Positions 17,152 through 30,013 of a stretch of DNA of 64,000 nt are shown here, piece after piece. This DNA is from Theobroma cacao (Eukaryota > Streptophyta > Magnoliopsida > Malvales > Malvaceae), in assembly GCF_000208745.1 (NCBI RefSeq), contig NC_030855.1, forward strand, positions 18,220,532 to 18,284,531, read 5' to 3'. The translations under genes were made by a program, and so were the position numbers. Position 1 is the stretch's first letter. Each line of letters opens with the position of its first letter. Under the pieces are notes generated by a model that saw only the letters and a program-made list of their open reading frames with translations, searched no databases and had not been told where the DNA came from.

Positions 17152-20100
17152 TTTTTATTTTTAGTTGTACACCTCTAATTTTTATATAGCACATTCTTTC
17201 CTTTATAATTGTTTCCATTCATCCTAGTTATTGTCGTAATGACTGAAAAATCTAAATGAATCGTTGCGAATTTTCCACATATTCTTTGATTTTTATTCCT
17301 CATCAGCTATTACAATACTACTTACGTTTTAAGGACTACTACGATCTTTTTCTCAGTTGCCTATAGTGTACTCTTTTTTACTTGTTGCAACACGTCTCTC
17401 TATGCTAGAAAAACCATCTAAATTATATTGTCTCTATTACCTTTCCCTTTTTCTATTACTGTAATCATCTTTTAAAACATATATCTTGATTAATCGAAGT
17501 TGAATTTTATTATAATAAAATCAATTAAATTATATATTTTTTATTTTTACCACATATTTACTTGAAAATTTTGAGAACATTACAAGTAATTATATCAATT
17601 GGATTTTAATAGTGACCCCTCTACATTATGAGACAGAAACAGGAATTAGTTTGAATTGTAAAGAAAAATTAAGAAGAAGACCGTTCTCAAGTCTTGATTG
17701 TTTCTTTTGAAGTGGGCAATCTCCTTACTCTTTCCTTCTTTTTCTTGTTCTTGTCGTTGAAAATTCGCTCAAACAACGCAAGTCCACGGCTCTATAAAAT
17801 GTTCACACCAGGAAAATGAAGGTGTCATGTAATTGCCCATTCCTCAACTTGTCTTGGGCTTGCGTTATAATAGAAGTTGTACTTTGATAAAAAAAAAATA
17901 TTGTTAATTTTAGGGATGTCAATTTCATTGGAATTTAGTTAAAAATTCGATTCTTCACTTTGACGGGAATGAACGATTACAAAAATAGAGATGGAGGAGA
18001 TGAAGAATTCGCCGCCCTAAAATATTAGATATATTTTTTTATACTAGATGTAACTGTTTTGAATTTATAAGTTTTATTTGGTGAACTTGCGTACTTTTAG
18101 ATTTAGTTGTGTTTGTATTTTCTAGTTATATTTGTATTTTGTATGTTGAAACTTTTAATAATTTTACTTTGATCTATATTGAATAGTGTACCCTATTGAA
18201 TTTAGTTTAAATTATTCTTAATTAATTAGATTAATTGAACACAATAAATTAACAAAATATTGAGTATTTAAATTTAAGAATTTTCAAATTAAAAAAAAAT
18301 TTCTGTTAGTTCCCTGTGGAGGTGAGAATGAGAAGATATTTCTTTCTTAAGGCGGGGATAGGGATGGGTATGGGAACTTATACGGAAAAAAATTATTGGT
18401 TGACCTATAAAATCTTTCTTTTTGAAAAAAAAAAGGTAAACGAATAGATTCATAGGTAATTTTATTTTATTGACTTGCTTTTAGGTAATGGATAAATTCA
18501 TGAATGATGTTTTATCGTTAGTACCAATTAAAATATAAGAATTTGATCAACAAACTGTTACCACATTATATAAAGCAAATAATTTAAGACAACACTCCTA
18601 AAATAAATACCATATACTCAAATGTGGTTAAAAATTATATTGGATATACTAAGATGTAGCACCAAGCTTGTTACGATTGAAAATGTAGAATTAAATCGTA
18701 ATTTTTTTTTTTTTATAAAATTTGATTACCCTTTTGTAGAATTTTTCGTTTTATGTTCTTAATTAGGGCATACTACCCAAAAAATAAAATAAAAGAAATT
18801 TGAAATTAAAATATGGTGTCCACGTAATCCCATATGATTGGAAACTTTATAATCACGAGGGCGGCTAGCCACAATGCTTGACTTTAGAGATGAGCAATCC
18901 AAATCTAAGGTCAAGGCTATCAATTTTAAGCTTAAGGCAATCGCTGAATTCCTTTTCTTCTGGTTTTGTTGCTCCGAGAACTGACCCAAGACACACTTGC
19001 CTTTCTTCATTGGTCTACCAATTCTGAAATTCTCCTTGCTGTGTATAAAATCTGGGCACTTCTCTTGACTGCCACCCACGTTCAAGTGAAAGCTTGCCCA
19101 TCATTAATAATTAAAAATATCTTTATGTGGGTTAAAATTAAATAAACAGAAAGTCCCTCTCTAGATTTTATTTATTTTTCTTTTTTTTTGTTAAAATATT
19201 GGCGATATAACCACACATTTTGGATAGGCATGAAATGCAAAATTAATACAACTGGATAAGTAGAAACCTTGAAAAGATTAGAAGGAAAAGTGCAAATTGC
19301 TGGTCTGATTATAGCCTAAAAACAAATGGTTGATTTGATGTGGGAATTTGTGCTCTTCACCTTTCAAAATTTTGTGTGGTTCATATTCGTATCATCTTTA
19401 TTATTATTGTTATATCTGAACTTCAATTTACTAAAAAACAAAGAGAAAAATCTAATTAAAGCTCGTCATATTAAAAGGAGAAACGATGATTGGATTCCAG
19501 ATTTAATTCATTTGGCCCTATCATTTTCTTTCACTTTTGGTGATATTTGTGTAGCTCTCAATGCATATGCCATTTTTCTTTTCTTTTGTAGCACATGAGA
19601 GAGAGAATTGGACAATTGGTTTTGGATTTTTCTTCGAGAGAAATATGTGGTCAGTATTAAAAAGAAAAACTATTTATTTTGATTAAACAATATTTATATT
19701 ATTAATTATACTATGAATCTTTTATTTATATGTGTATTATTCTTTTTTTAAGATGTTGTTACTACAAAAAATATGAGCAAACAATCTGTATAAAAGAATG
19801 CTTGTGATCTTCTTTCACATGGGTTGATGCCAAAAAAACAAAAGAAAAAAATATATGTACTTTTTTTTTTTTTCCATTTTTTCACCCACACACACTAGAG
19901 TGACTAGACTGATGATGATATATGCTAAAACCAAATCCAAAACCTCAAATCTTTTGGAGCAGAAAGAAGGAAGATTACCACCGCTTAACGTGCTGATGGG
20001 CTTAAAGTATTACCTGTTTTCACACTTAAACAGGGTTTCCTTTGGGAAGGGGAAAAGGACAAAATCAAATCCCAACACCACATGCAAAAGTTCACTGGTG

Positions 20101-23100
20101 CAAATAGCTTTCCATTTGTAAATCCATGTTCATTACCCAATTAAAAATTTACGAAGTAGGATAGGAGTCATGCTCAAAGATTCCCGGAAGTTCACCTTCA
20201 AGATAACATACTTTTGTTTTGGTTTTATGCCAATCCCTCCTCTTTTTTTGTTTTGTTTTCTCCATAGAAAGAATAGAAGGGAGGACACCTCTTTGTTTTT
20301 TTCTTGATGACAAATAAAAAGTCCACAAAAGCTTGACTTTGCACTTGCTGGCTTGCTACCCTCTCTCTCATCAATCCAAAGAAAAATATCCAATTTTTTA
20401 GGCCACGCGTCATATCTAAAAGCACCAATCAAGTGCCTTCACGTGTCCGTACAAAGTTAGCTTTAATCTTTGCCCTAAGATAAGGTTCTTTTATAATGAA
20501 AAAATATGTCTCACATTATTAAAATACATTGGATATGGTCTACAATTGCGAAATTGGTTGGCGGGTTGGGATCTTCTGGTCCATTTCTATCTCTCTCTCT
20601 CTCTCTCTTTTTCTCTGTGATATATGTTAAGAGGAGGAGATCTGCTACTAGGTTTATGCCTTGTTGATAAGATTTTTAAGAGTCAAACTTATCCTAATTA
20701 GGTTTAAGGACAAATTATATTGGACAAATCATGATAAGTTTGGCACATATCGTGTATTATAACAGATGTTTAGATCCAAATCAAGGTTTGGGATATATGA
20801 GATAAAATCTAGGGTAGAAAGAGCTCTTTTGACTCATTTCTTGTTCCCAAAGTATCTATAAAACAAAAAACTATATCTAATAAATAAGCACTTTATTTAA
20901 ACACTCACAAGACTCATTCAAAGACAATGGTAAAAAGGATTTAAAAAATATATCTAAAATCAACTCTCAAGTCTAGTTTCATCTTTATATCCCTTTCTTA
21001 GTTATTTAGTTAAACAAAAAAAAAATTCGAGTAATTAAAATATTTGGTAGAAAATTCAAAATTAACATTTTTATTTTTTTTATCTCCTCTTGTCAATAAG
21101 AGAAATATGTCTATGATGCATAAAATCAACACTCGCTTGGATTTATTTCAACATATGCTGTCCCAAAATCTTTAAAAATACTTAAATGTTAACGAGGGCA
21201 TAAAATGGTTTGGATAGATAGCGACCACCCATCAAAACATTCAATTTATTGACCAAATACAACTTTACAAGCAAAAGTCTGTGAAAGACATAATAATAAC
21301 TTATATATTCCTAATGGAGTAAGAAAGAAAAAGAAAAGGGTAAAAAATTTTTTTAAAAAATCCATCATTCTTTTTAGTACAAGTGTACAGTGATCCGTGA
21401 AATCAATCCCCCCCAACAATCAAATGTGGGCTACCACCTGATTCCACGTGGCATTGTTGAAGTGGTCCAGTAGTATCCCATTAGGGTTTCTATAGGAGTC
21501 CTAATTGATTTGAAACACCTTTCTTTCCATATCAAGTACCAAGTTAACCAAATTGATGAAAAAGTGGGCAATTTGGTCATTAAAAAGAAGACGGTTTTTC
21601 TGACATGAAAATGCTGTAATAATTGAAATCTTAAAAAAATTGACCAAAACATTTAAGAGTGATCTGATTTGGTGAATCTGTGCCTTCCTATATTACATCC
21701 TGACCATCCCTTCCATAAATATGGAAACGCAAATCTTAGTCTCAATTTTTATGTCGGAATCTCTTGCAATCACTTTTATATCCCAAAACTTTGACGAAGA
21801 AAAAAATCAAAGCCCTTTTCCAATTTTTATTTTTTTCCCTTAATAATCCGAAATAAATATTAACAAATAGATTTCCGTCTGATATTATTTTTAATAACTA
21901 TAAAACATTATTTAGTTATACATCTTCTAAAATAAAGATTCCTTTAGGATAGTTAAACCTACGTACAAGATTGAAATTTATGACTGTATCTACATTATTC
22001 TTCTTCCGAGTTTTGGACATAATTAGAAAAATACTATTATGCAAAACTGTAGCACGTACAATATGTTATCAAATGATTTACTACTTTTTTTAATTTCAAA
22101 AAGGGAATTCAAATTATCTTACTCAAATTTTAGGATGCTTTAAAAAAATTATTTTTGTTGCAATGGTTGTGTTCCAAACACGTTCTTGGTCAGAACTATA
22201 GGGAGAAATGGCAAACAATGTGCATTTTATTGCTACAGAGAGCAAGTTGTTGTTCGCTTGAGCTGCAAATTCAGCAGTGTCTCGACCCACACGGCATTTC
22301 TTTTCATCCTATTTTGTTATCCAAATGCATTGAACAGGTTTGATTAATATAATTTAAGAACTATCTTGATCCTGTCCAGATTGATAAGGTATTGGACTAA
22401 CAACAAACACCATCGAACTAGCAATAATTGAAAGTTTCTAGATCCATTACACGCCAACAAAGCTGGGCCGTATGAAAGTAATTTACTTAGGTTAGAATCC
22501 TTGTGTAATGTCACCAACAAAAGAGGTGACTAAGTTCTAGGATTTTAGGCTAATTGTGTTCTATTAGGCATAGAATATTTATCTTATTTATGTTTTTTTT
22601 ATATTATTTACTTTACTTGTACTTTAAGTAAATTTAAAATTCTTTTAGAAAGTCTTTGGTATTGTGGAAGTCTTCTACTTTCTTTGCAATTTAAATGGGT
22701 GTAATGACTTTATAATGTTTGGTTTGTAAATAAGTGAAGGGAATGCGCTTGCAATTGTAATGTCATTACAATGGGGTAAGCTGAAGGAGGAAAAGAGAAA
22801 GTTAAAATATTTTTTTCCTAACTTATCCCCCCACACTCTGTCTTTATTTTCTCTTTTTTTCTTCTTCTTCGTCCTCTCCCCAGGTCACCTGCACATTTCA
22901 GTGAAATTCTCTTATGCATGATGGCTGTTGCCGTCCTTACAACACACAAAAGTCAGGACTTGACTCTTGCGCATGTTCCTTTGGGTTTCCTAAAAGCACC
23001 CCTCATTCCAATTTGAAGCCTATCAGCATCAGCGCATGAAAGCATTTAGTTTTTTTTTTTGAAGAAGAAGAAGAAGAGGAAGAAGATGAAAGCATCTCGT

Positions 23101-23448
23101 TGATTTGTAGAATATGGAAGGGATGAACCCTCACTCTCAAATGGAAAGCATCCTTACCAGTATATTTGGCCATGTTCTTGTTGCGGGCAATTGGAGCAGC
23201 CTGCTTTCTTGTTAAAAAAATTGTTATTAAAAGTATTTATTATTTATTTTAAAAAATAAAAAGAGAAACTATTAGTCCAAAAGTTTAAAGATGAAAAAAT
23301 TAGAAAATTCTTTGGATAATGGTTTTTATTGTTCATGTGATAATTTTAGGCATTATTATTTTTAATATTTATAAGTTTAAGGTACTACTAAATATTTAGT
23401 AATTTTGTATATTTTAATATTAAAATATTATATTATTTTTGTCATGTT
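17152..23448. other. AT-rich intergenic DNA with no recognised gene
   Basis: Six-frame reading shows only short frames without domains, including the 108-codon minus-strand frame at 18759-19085 and the 99-codon frame at 20133-20432. Simple repeats are present, such as CT at about 20588-20610 and GAA at about 23061-23090. Local GC rises slightly near 21400-21720 and 22860-23200, without a recognisable gene or RNA. Confidence 0.5.
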
Positions 23449-23455
23449 ATTATTT

Positions 23456-24111
23456 AGGATAAAATACTCTATCATCCATAACTTTTAAACATAATTACAC
23501 ACGAGTCCACTAGTTTGTAAAATGAACACTTCGCCTCAAACAGCTAAACGATGTTAATATTTAAATTGAAATGTCTAATATGTCTTTCTCTTTTCTTTTT
23601 TTTTTTACTTTTTTTAACTTGCCAATGATGTTTCTTATGTCGACCGCCCACCTCGTAACCGGATCTAGCTCAGATTCAGCTGAATTTCTCAAGGAACATC
23701 AAATTTGGTGCTGCCAAACTACCAAGATCAGTGCTCTCAAGGAGCACTATGTTGGGTGCTCCCCAAAGAGCACACGATCTGTGCTTCTTAGGGAACACTC
23801 GATCAATGCTCCCACCCACGATGGGTGCTTCCCAAGGAACACCCGATCAGTGCTTAGTTTTTTTTAATAAGAAAAAAATTAAAATAAAAAATTATAGTTT
23901 ATATAGTATGATAATTTTTAAAATTGACGAAGGGTAAAATTATTTTTTCAATTATCACATCATCAAACTAACGAAAATATTAATAATGGACTAATCGCTA
24001 GACTTATGTGTTCGGTGAAAATTATTCTTTTATGGTGGACTATCTATTTTGAAAATTAATAGATCCGCATATAATTATAACTAAAAATTAAGAGGTGGGG
24101 TATTTTATCCT
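23456..24111. mobile_element. long-TIR MITE (Mutator-like?), 656 bp
   Basis: The left end AGGATAAAATAC and the right end GTATTTTATCCT are inverted. The similarity continues imperfectly for about 65-70 bp into the element. Both sides carry ATTATTT (23449-23455 and 24112-24118), a 7-bp direct repeat, although in such AT-rich DNA part of it could be chance. Long terminal inverted repeats suggest a Mutator-like origin, which normally gives 8-9 bp duplications, so the superfamily is uncertain. The centre (about 23680-23860) has short irregular repeats around GATCAGTGCT and AGGAACAC. There is no transposase. Confidence 0.6.
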
Positions 24112-24454
24112 ATTATTTACTATTTCAAGGGATAAAATTGAAAAGTTAAAAATTTATATTAAAAAGAATGTAAGTTTATTCAACTTTTTATTTTCATACA
24201 TAAAGGTAATTTTGTTAATTCACACTATATTCTCAGTAAAGTGCTTTTAAACCAAATATTATAATAAAATATTCCTACTAATTATATTCCCTGTAATCAT
24301 AACTTTCCTATGTTATAGCAAATACTATAATGTTATTTTCTCAACAATCACATAACTAGCAAAATACCAAACGTCACTTTAGGTTTAGGATGAGTTTTCT
24401 TGATAAATAACCTTTTTATGTTTTGTTGTAAGGCACAAAATTTACCAATCAAGC

Positions 24455-25095
24455 TATAAACCAAGTTATTCGAAAGCTAGAGTCTTAGGCTTGCTTACGA
24501 GATAGATCATTACAAGATACGCTTGTTTAGTCTTCGCAATATTCTAGCTTGCTTAGTCTCCGCATTATTCAGAACCATTACAAAGTCTTCGCAATACTTA
24601 GCATTAGTCTCCGCAGTATTCAGTATCATTACAAGATAAGCTTAGTTAGTCTTTGCAATATTCAGCATCATTACGAGTTAGATTATTACAAGATAGACTT
24701 GCTTAGTATCCACAATATTCAGTATCATTACGAGATAGATAAGCTTTGCTCAGTCTCAATTACAAGATAGGCTTGCTTAGCATCCACAATACTTAGTATC
24801 ATTACGAGATAGATAGGCTTGCTTAGTCTCGATTATCATTACGAGATAGGCCTGTTTAATATCCACAATATTTAGTATCATTAATGAGACAGATCGGCTT
24901 GCTTAGTCTCCCCAATATTCAACATCATTACAAGATAGATCATTCCAAAATAGGCTTGCTTAGTTTCCGCAATATTTAGCATCAGTACAAGATAGATCAT
25001 TACAAGATAAACTTGCTTAGTATATGCAATATTCAGTATCTTTACGAGATAAGCTTGCTTAGTATTCATACGCAAGACTAAGCAAGACTCAAACG
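24455..25095. repeat. tandem array, unit about 60 bp, roughly ten degenerate copies
   Basis: Repeated blocks follow the order GCTTGCTTAGTCTCC, GCAATATTCAGTATCATTAC, then GAGATAGATCATTACAAG. Copies differ by deletions of sub-blocks, so the period varies. Frames at 24549-24770 (+) and 24881-25099 (-) are translations of the repeat and not genes. Confidence 0.85.
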
Positions 25096-25977
25096 TCACA
25101 CGAATCTTGGTTAAAGTTTCAAGCCCGTAGCATTAATAACATGCCTAGTCCGTAACATTAACAACATGCCATAAAATTATTTTTTGTCATACTTAATGTC
25201 TTTATAAAAAAATGATATCTATGTAATTTTTCATATAGAATAAACAAATACATAATGACATATAAATCATATTTATTCGATAATCATTTTACAAATCAAG
25301 TTATAAGATTCATTCAAAAAAAAAAAGAACACGATACCATCTAAATCATATTAAAGCTAAGAACTTGTGTAGTTTGAATGATTTATCTTATAATTTAGAT
25401 ATTTTTAATATTTATTTTAGATATTTTTAAGTAAAGAACTCTTTTGCTTTATTTATTATTATTTGAATAATATTTATATAATTTAATTTATTGTAACAAG
25501 CAGATAGAAAAATAACAAAATTCTAAGATTTATTTCATAGTTACTTTTTTTCCGAGTAAATTTTAGTTAAAATTTTGAAATAAAATGGAAAAATCCGAAA
25601 CAACAGGAGCACGCGCAAATTCGACGACCCCAAAAAAGAAGAAAAGCAGGACGTTATTTCCATATAAGGGTGAATCCGTCATTGCATTTGTGTCCAACGT
25701 ACGATCCACCGTGATCCTCTTAATCCTCCAAGTCTGATCTAAATCTTTAAATTCCCAAAATACCCTCCATCTCCTTTTGCCCCCTTCTTGTACTCCTCCC
25801 TCCTTAATCTCCTTCATTTCCATGCAACCTCCTTCCCTCCCTCTCTCTCTCTAGAAAAACCCTCTTTCTCTGTCTAAATCTATTTATATTTATTAATCTA
25901 GATTTATTTTCAAAATTTGTATTAACAAATAGATAAATAAGATTAGTTTTTTTTTTTGGTTTTGGCTCGGGCGAGTC
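25096..25977 (+). promoter_or_regulatory. upstream region and CT-rich leader of the MYB gene
   Basis: This is noncoding sequence leading to the MYB start. A pyrimidine-rich block at about 25825-25880 (CCCTCCCTCTCTCTCTC and following) resembles the 5' UTR composition of many plant genes. The last 100 bp before the ATG are AT-rich and contain no ATG. No clear TATA box was singled out. Confidence 0.5.
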
Positions 25978-28900
25978 ATGACTCGGCGATGCTCGCATTG
26001 CAGCAACAACGGCCACAACTCCCGCACGTGTCCCACGCGGGGTGGTGGCGGAAGCGGCGGAGTTGGCGGAGGAGTGAAGCTATTCGGTGTTCGTTTGACG
26101 GACGGGTCAATAATAAAGAAGAGTGCGAGTATGGGAAATTTGTCGTCCGCGCACTACCATAGCTCGTCATCAGCCGCCGCTTCACCTAATCCGGACTCGC
26201 CTTTATCGGATCACGTCCGTGACCCGAACCACGTGCCCGACGGCTACCTCTCTGATGACCCCGCCGCACACGCCTCTACAAACCGTCGCGGAGAGAGAAA
26301 GAAAGGTGATTACTCCAAAACGTCGCGTTTTGAGTTTTTTGTTTGCTTATCTAACCTTTTTCCGGGGATTTGAAGGTTGCTTATTTGGATTTTGGATTAG
26401 GTTCTTTGGTTTGTTTATTATTTATTGAAAGACATAATTTAGACCTTAGAGTATGTTGATGATCAACTATGTTTTTTCTTTTTGTGATTTGTTTTTGCTT
26501 CTTAACTTATTTATTTGCTTGTTTTTATCTTTGTGCCAAATTAAATGAAAAATATTTATTTAATCCATCGTGTATTAATTATGCTTATTAACTTTCTTTT
26601 TGAAAAAAATATATTTTTTTTGTTTTAAAGTTTGTTAAGTGTTTTCTCATTGATTGGCAATTTATGTAGTTCTCAATTTATTTATCGTATATTAAATTCT
26701 TGAGTTTTAGTAAAATTTTGTCTAAGAAAATCGAGTACCAAGTTTTTCGATTTTTCTTTGTTTTGGGGTTTTGTGAAATTATATGCAGATGATTAAGTAT
26801 GAGCAAATGATCTTCTTTTGTTTATTTTTTAAGATTAAACTTGTCTATATATACCTCAGTTTTTTTTAATGTATTAAAAAGTACCGTACTGATGATTACT
26901 TTTAGTAAATTTAGTTTAATTATTGAAATAACCATGATTAGGAAATGAACAATTATTCCAGCATGTGTATTAAGCTAATAAAATTGGAGAAAAGAGATTA
27001 ATTCATGTGTTAGTCAATTTCCTTGATTTAGTGAAAGTGGGTATTATTGTTTTCCCCTGTTTTTTAATAGCCTCGCCTAGTAGAGCTTTCCTCTATCTTT
27101 CTTTTTTTTTTTTAAACCTTTTTATGTTGTTATTATGGGTAGTTTGGTCTTTTGGGGACCACATGAGTAAGGGATATTGGATAATTTGCTGCTTTGTTAT
27201 AATTGAATCTCTCTTTTGCTTCACCATGTCTGAACTGTGAATGGAGCTTTTAAGGTTATATTGTCTCTGAAAAATTATTGTTTAGAGGAATGCGAGCTTT
27301 CCCTTTACAGGGGGAACAGTCTAAGGCGTGGATCGTGCTTTATGGTTTTGACTTTTCTGTGCTGTCATGATCTCCACGTATTTCAAGGCAGATACCCTAA
27401 CTGCTAAGAGAAACCTTGGGAAAAGAACTCTGTAAGCTGTATTAAGTGGTTTATTTGGATGTCCGTCCATGTGTCGGCAGATACAAATAAACACTGGCTG
27501 GTACATGATGTGAAGCTTAAGTGACTTCTTTGTTTTCAAGTTTACTCAATTTTTGTTGTATTAATCGAATAGCTATAAATAGGTAACTCATAGCAGAACC
27601 GTGTTTAGAAAATGAGATGTTCCATGACCCATAATGAATATTTAGTTGTGAAACTGATATTTCAATTATTTATACCTGCTGATTCTAGTCTCCCGAAATA
27701 TTTAGGTTCCAACAGAACTGTCATTCCTGGGAAATAGAAAGTAGTTTCTAGGTGAGAACTTGGATTCCTTTTCAATTTAGTTTACTTTCTTTATGTAAAT
27801 TATCAGCTGAAAGTTTTGTTCCATACTATTAAGGTAATTTTAAGTTTTAGATTAACTTTAATAATTGTTATATGTTTTCTTCTTAATTTTTGGGGAACAC
27901 TACTTTTTGCTGCATGTGTTGAATAAGTTGATTCTTACCTTGTGACATGAGTTATTTGAGTGATCTAGTAGGCTTCTTTACAAGTAAATTGAGAGAGTGA
28001 AGTATTGGTTTGCAAGATTGAAGCTTCAACAGTGTCTTACCCCATTCTTTTGGAAAATAGGCTCATGATTGTGAACTCAGAGCAGGGATCTAGCCAATGC
28101 AATATGATCTTGTATAAGAGTTTGAATTGTGCCAGTTTCTGCAAGTATATGATTGGTATTGCATTGAGTTTCATGATAATGTAATTGTTGGTATTTGGAT
28201 CCTTTGGTAGATTTCTGTGGATTATATTGGTAGCAACAATTGATATGCTCTGCATTTCAAGGTGATTCCATCATCTGTTTCCTTCCTTATGTTGTGTCAT
28301 GGCTGATGAGGACATCCAACTCTACTGGATATACCTCCAGCAGTACAGCTGTTTGGGTAACTACTTTGCATTCTGGTTATCATTTTGAACTACTTATTTT
28401 AGTTACATGCATTATTTGCTTTCAAAGCTAGGAATGACCTTCCAAGCAGGCAAATTATCGCATTGTTTCTGCTTGAACACCCTATGTACAATATTACTTT
28501 GACTCAACCATAGTAGAGGAGAGGATAGGGGGTGGGTTTTCAGTTTAACTGTTGGGATGGAATGAATATATATGTTGACTTAATTAAATTTATTCTTAGC
28601 CATGATATTTGAAGATATCCAATTAAATTTTGGCTGCTTTACAGGTGTCCCATGGACTGAAGAGGAACATCGGCTCTTTCTAATTGGCCTCCAGAAATTA
28701 GGGAAAGGGGATTGGCGGGGTATAGCCAGAAACTTTGTAATGTCAAGGACACCTACTCAGGTAGCAAGTCATGCCCAGAAGTATTTCATCCGTCAGAGTA
28801 ATGTTACTCGAAGAAAGAGACGTTCAAGCCTTTTCGACATGGTCCCAGATGATATGGTTTGTCTTGCTATTTTATGTTGTTTCTGCATTTGCTAAACGTT

Positions 28901-30013
28901 AGCTACACATCATATCATTGAGCACATTAGATTTGGCATGCAACATGGTCTATCTGAACATAGCCACATAATCAATGTAAAGAGGATCAATTTATAATAG
29001 TGCTAAAGAGCTTACCTTTGTCCATTACTGAAGGGATTTTAACAAATAGCATATTAGGATCATTGTCAACAAATGTGCATGTGAATATGAAATGGTGTCA
29101 CTGTATAGCGGAGGAGATTAACTACATATACAATCTAAATTAGAGGTGACAATTTGGCAGGGTGGTTGGTTTCAGGTTGGGCTATTTGGGAGTTGTCAAC
29201 TCTTGAGCCAATTTGAGTTTGCGTTCTGTGCAGGTTCAGATTAACATTTGTTGTACTTACTTTGCTAACAAATAGCAATTGAATTTGGTTTGAGGTCAGA
29301 TTTAGGTTCAGTTTGTTTTGGTTTTTATGCCAATAGGGTTCATGCTGTTGAATTCTGATTGAATTTGGGATTGGTTGTATGGTGTGCCATCTGGATGGGG
29401 TAGTTTCTTTATTTTCTAAACTAAATATACGGTACTTTTTCTCATCAATTCTGGTTTGATTTTCTTCTCCATTCTTTTGCAGGCTACAGATACTCCCCCA
29501 GTGCCTGAAGACCAAGTTTTGCTGCCTTCTTCACAGGTGGAAGAAGCGGATAATGCAAATTCAATACCTTCATTAAATCTCTCTCTCAACTCTGAATTTG
29601 AGCATGGAGAAGCTGCTTCACAAGAAACAGTTCAAGAAACTGAAGAAACCATGATGGGATCAAGTGAATTCACACCAATGATCCATGGTTTCTTGCCACC
29701 TTATTTACCTGTTCCTTACCCATTTTGGCCGCCAAATCCAGCCCCTCCTCATGAAGAGAAGGGCGTAGAGGCATCTCAACATCAGGTACTGAAGCCGATT
29801 CCATTACTTCCCAAGGAACCTGTCAATCTAGATGAACTAGTTGGAATGTCTCAGCTTAGTATAGGAGAGACTGAGAATGGCCATAGAGAGCCCTCTCCAC
29901 TATCCCTGAAACTGCTAGGAGAACCATCGCGACAATCAGCATTTCATGCAAATGCACCCGTTGGTGGCACAGATTTGAGCAAGGGCAAGACTGGTGCAAT
30001 TCAAGCGGTTTGA
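25978..30013 (+). CDS. KUA1: single-repeat SHAQKYF MYB transcription factor, KUA1/MYBH/MYBS3 type
   Basis: Three exons (25978-26305, 28645-28856, 29483-30013) splice in frame to 356 aa. Residues 5-18 form a CCHC knuckle (C5-x2-C8-x4-H13-x4-C18). KLFGVRL at 34-40 is the repression motif also found in B3-type repressors. Residues 112-160 are one MYB repeat beginning PWTEEEH and ending with SHAQKYF (151-157), followed by a basic RRKRR stretch (165-169), a likely nuclear signal. LNLSL at 211-215 is an EAR-type motif, and the Pro-rich tail runs to the stop. This arrangement defines plant MYB-related factors that bind TATCCA/I-box-like elements and usually repress transcription, acting in cell expansion, sugar response and senescence. 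Those roles are family knowledge, not visible here. The GC-rich first exon encodes a Gly-rich linker. The start is the first ATG and gives the conserved MTRRCSHC N-terminus. Intron 1 is 2.3 kb. The assignment to KUA1 rather than a close paralogue is by resemblance. Confidence 0.93.

Noticed and set aside
24455..25095. CRISPR-like regularly spaced repeats
   Set aside because: Units are contiguous and degenerate without unique spacers, and the DNA is a plant nuclear genome.
29135..29515. 126-codon minus-strand frame in MYB intron 2
   Set aside because: Low-complexity Asn/Gln-rich translation overlapping the exon 3 acceptor. The intron has a weak hAT-like start (AGAGGTGACAAT near 29141) but no confirmed partner.
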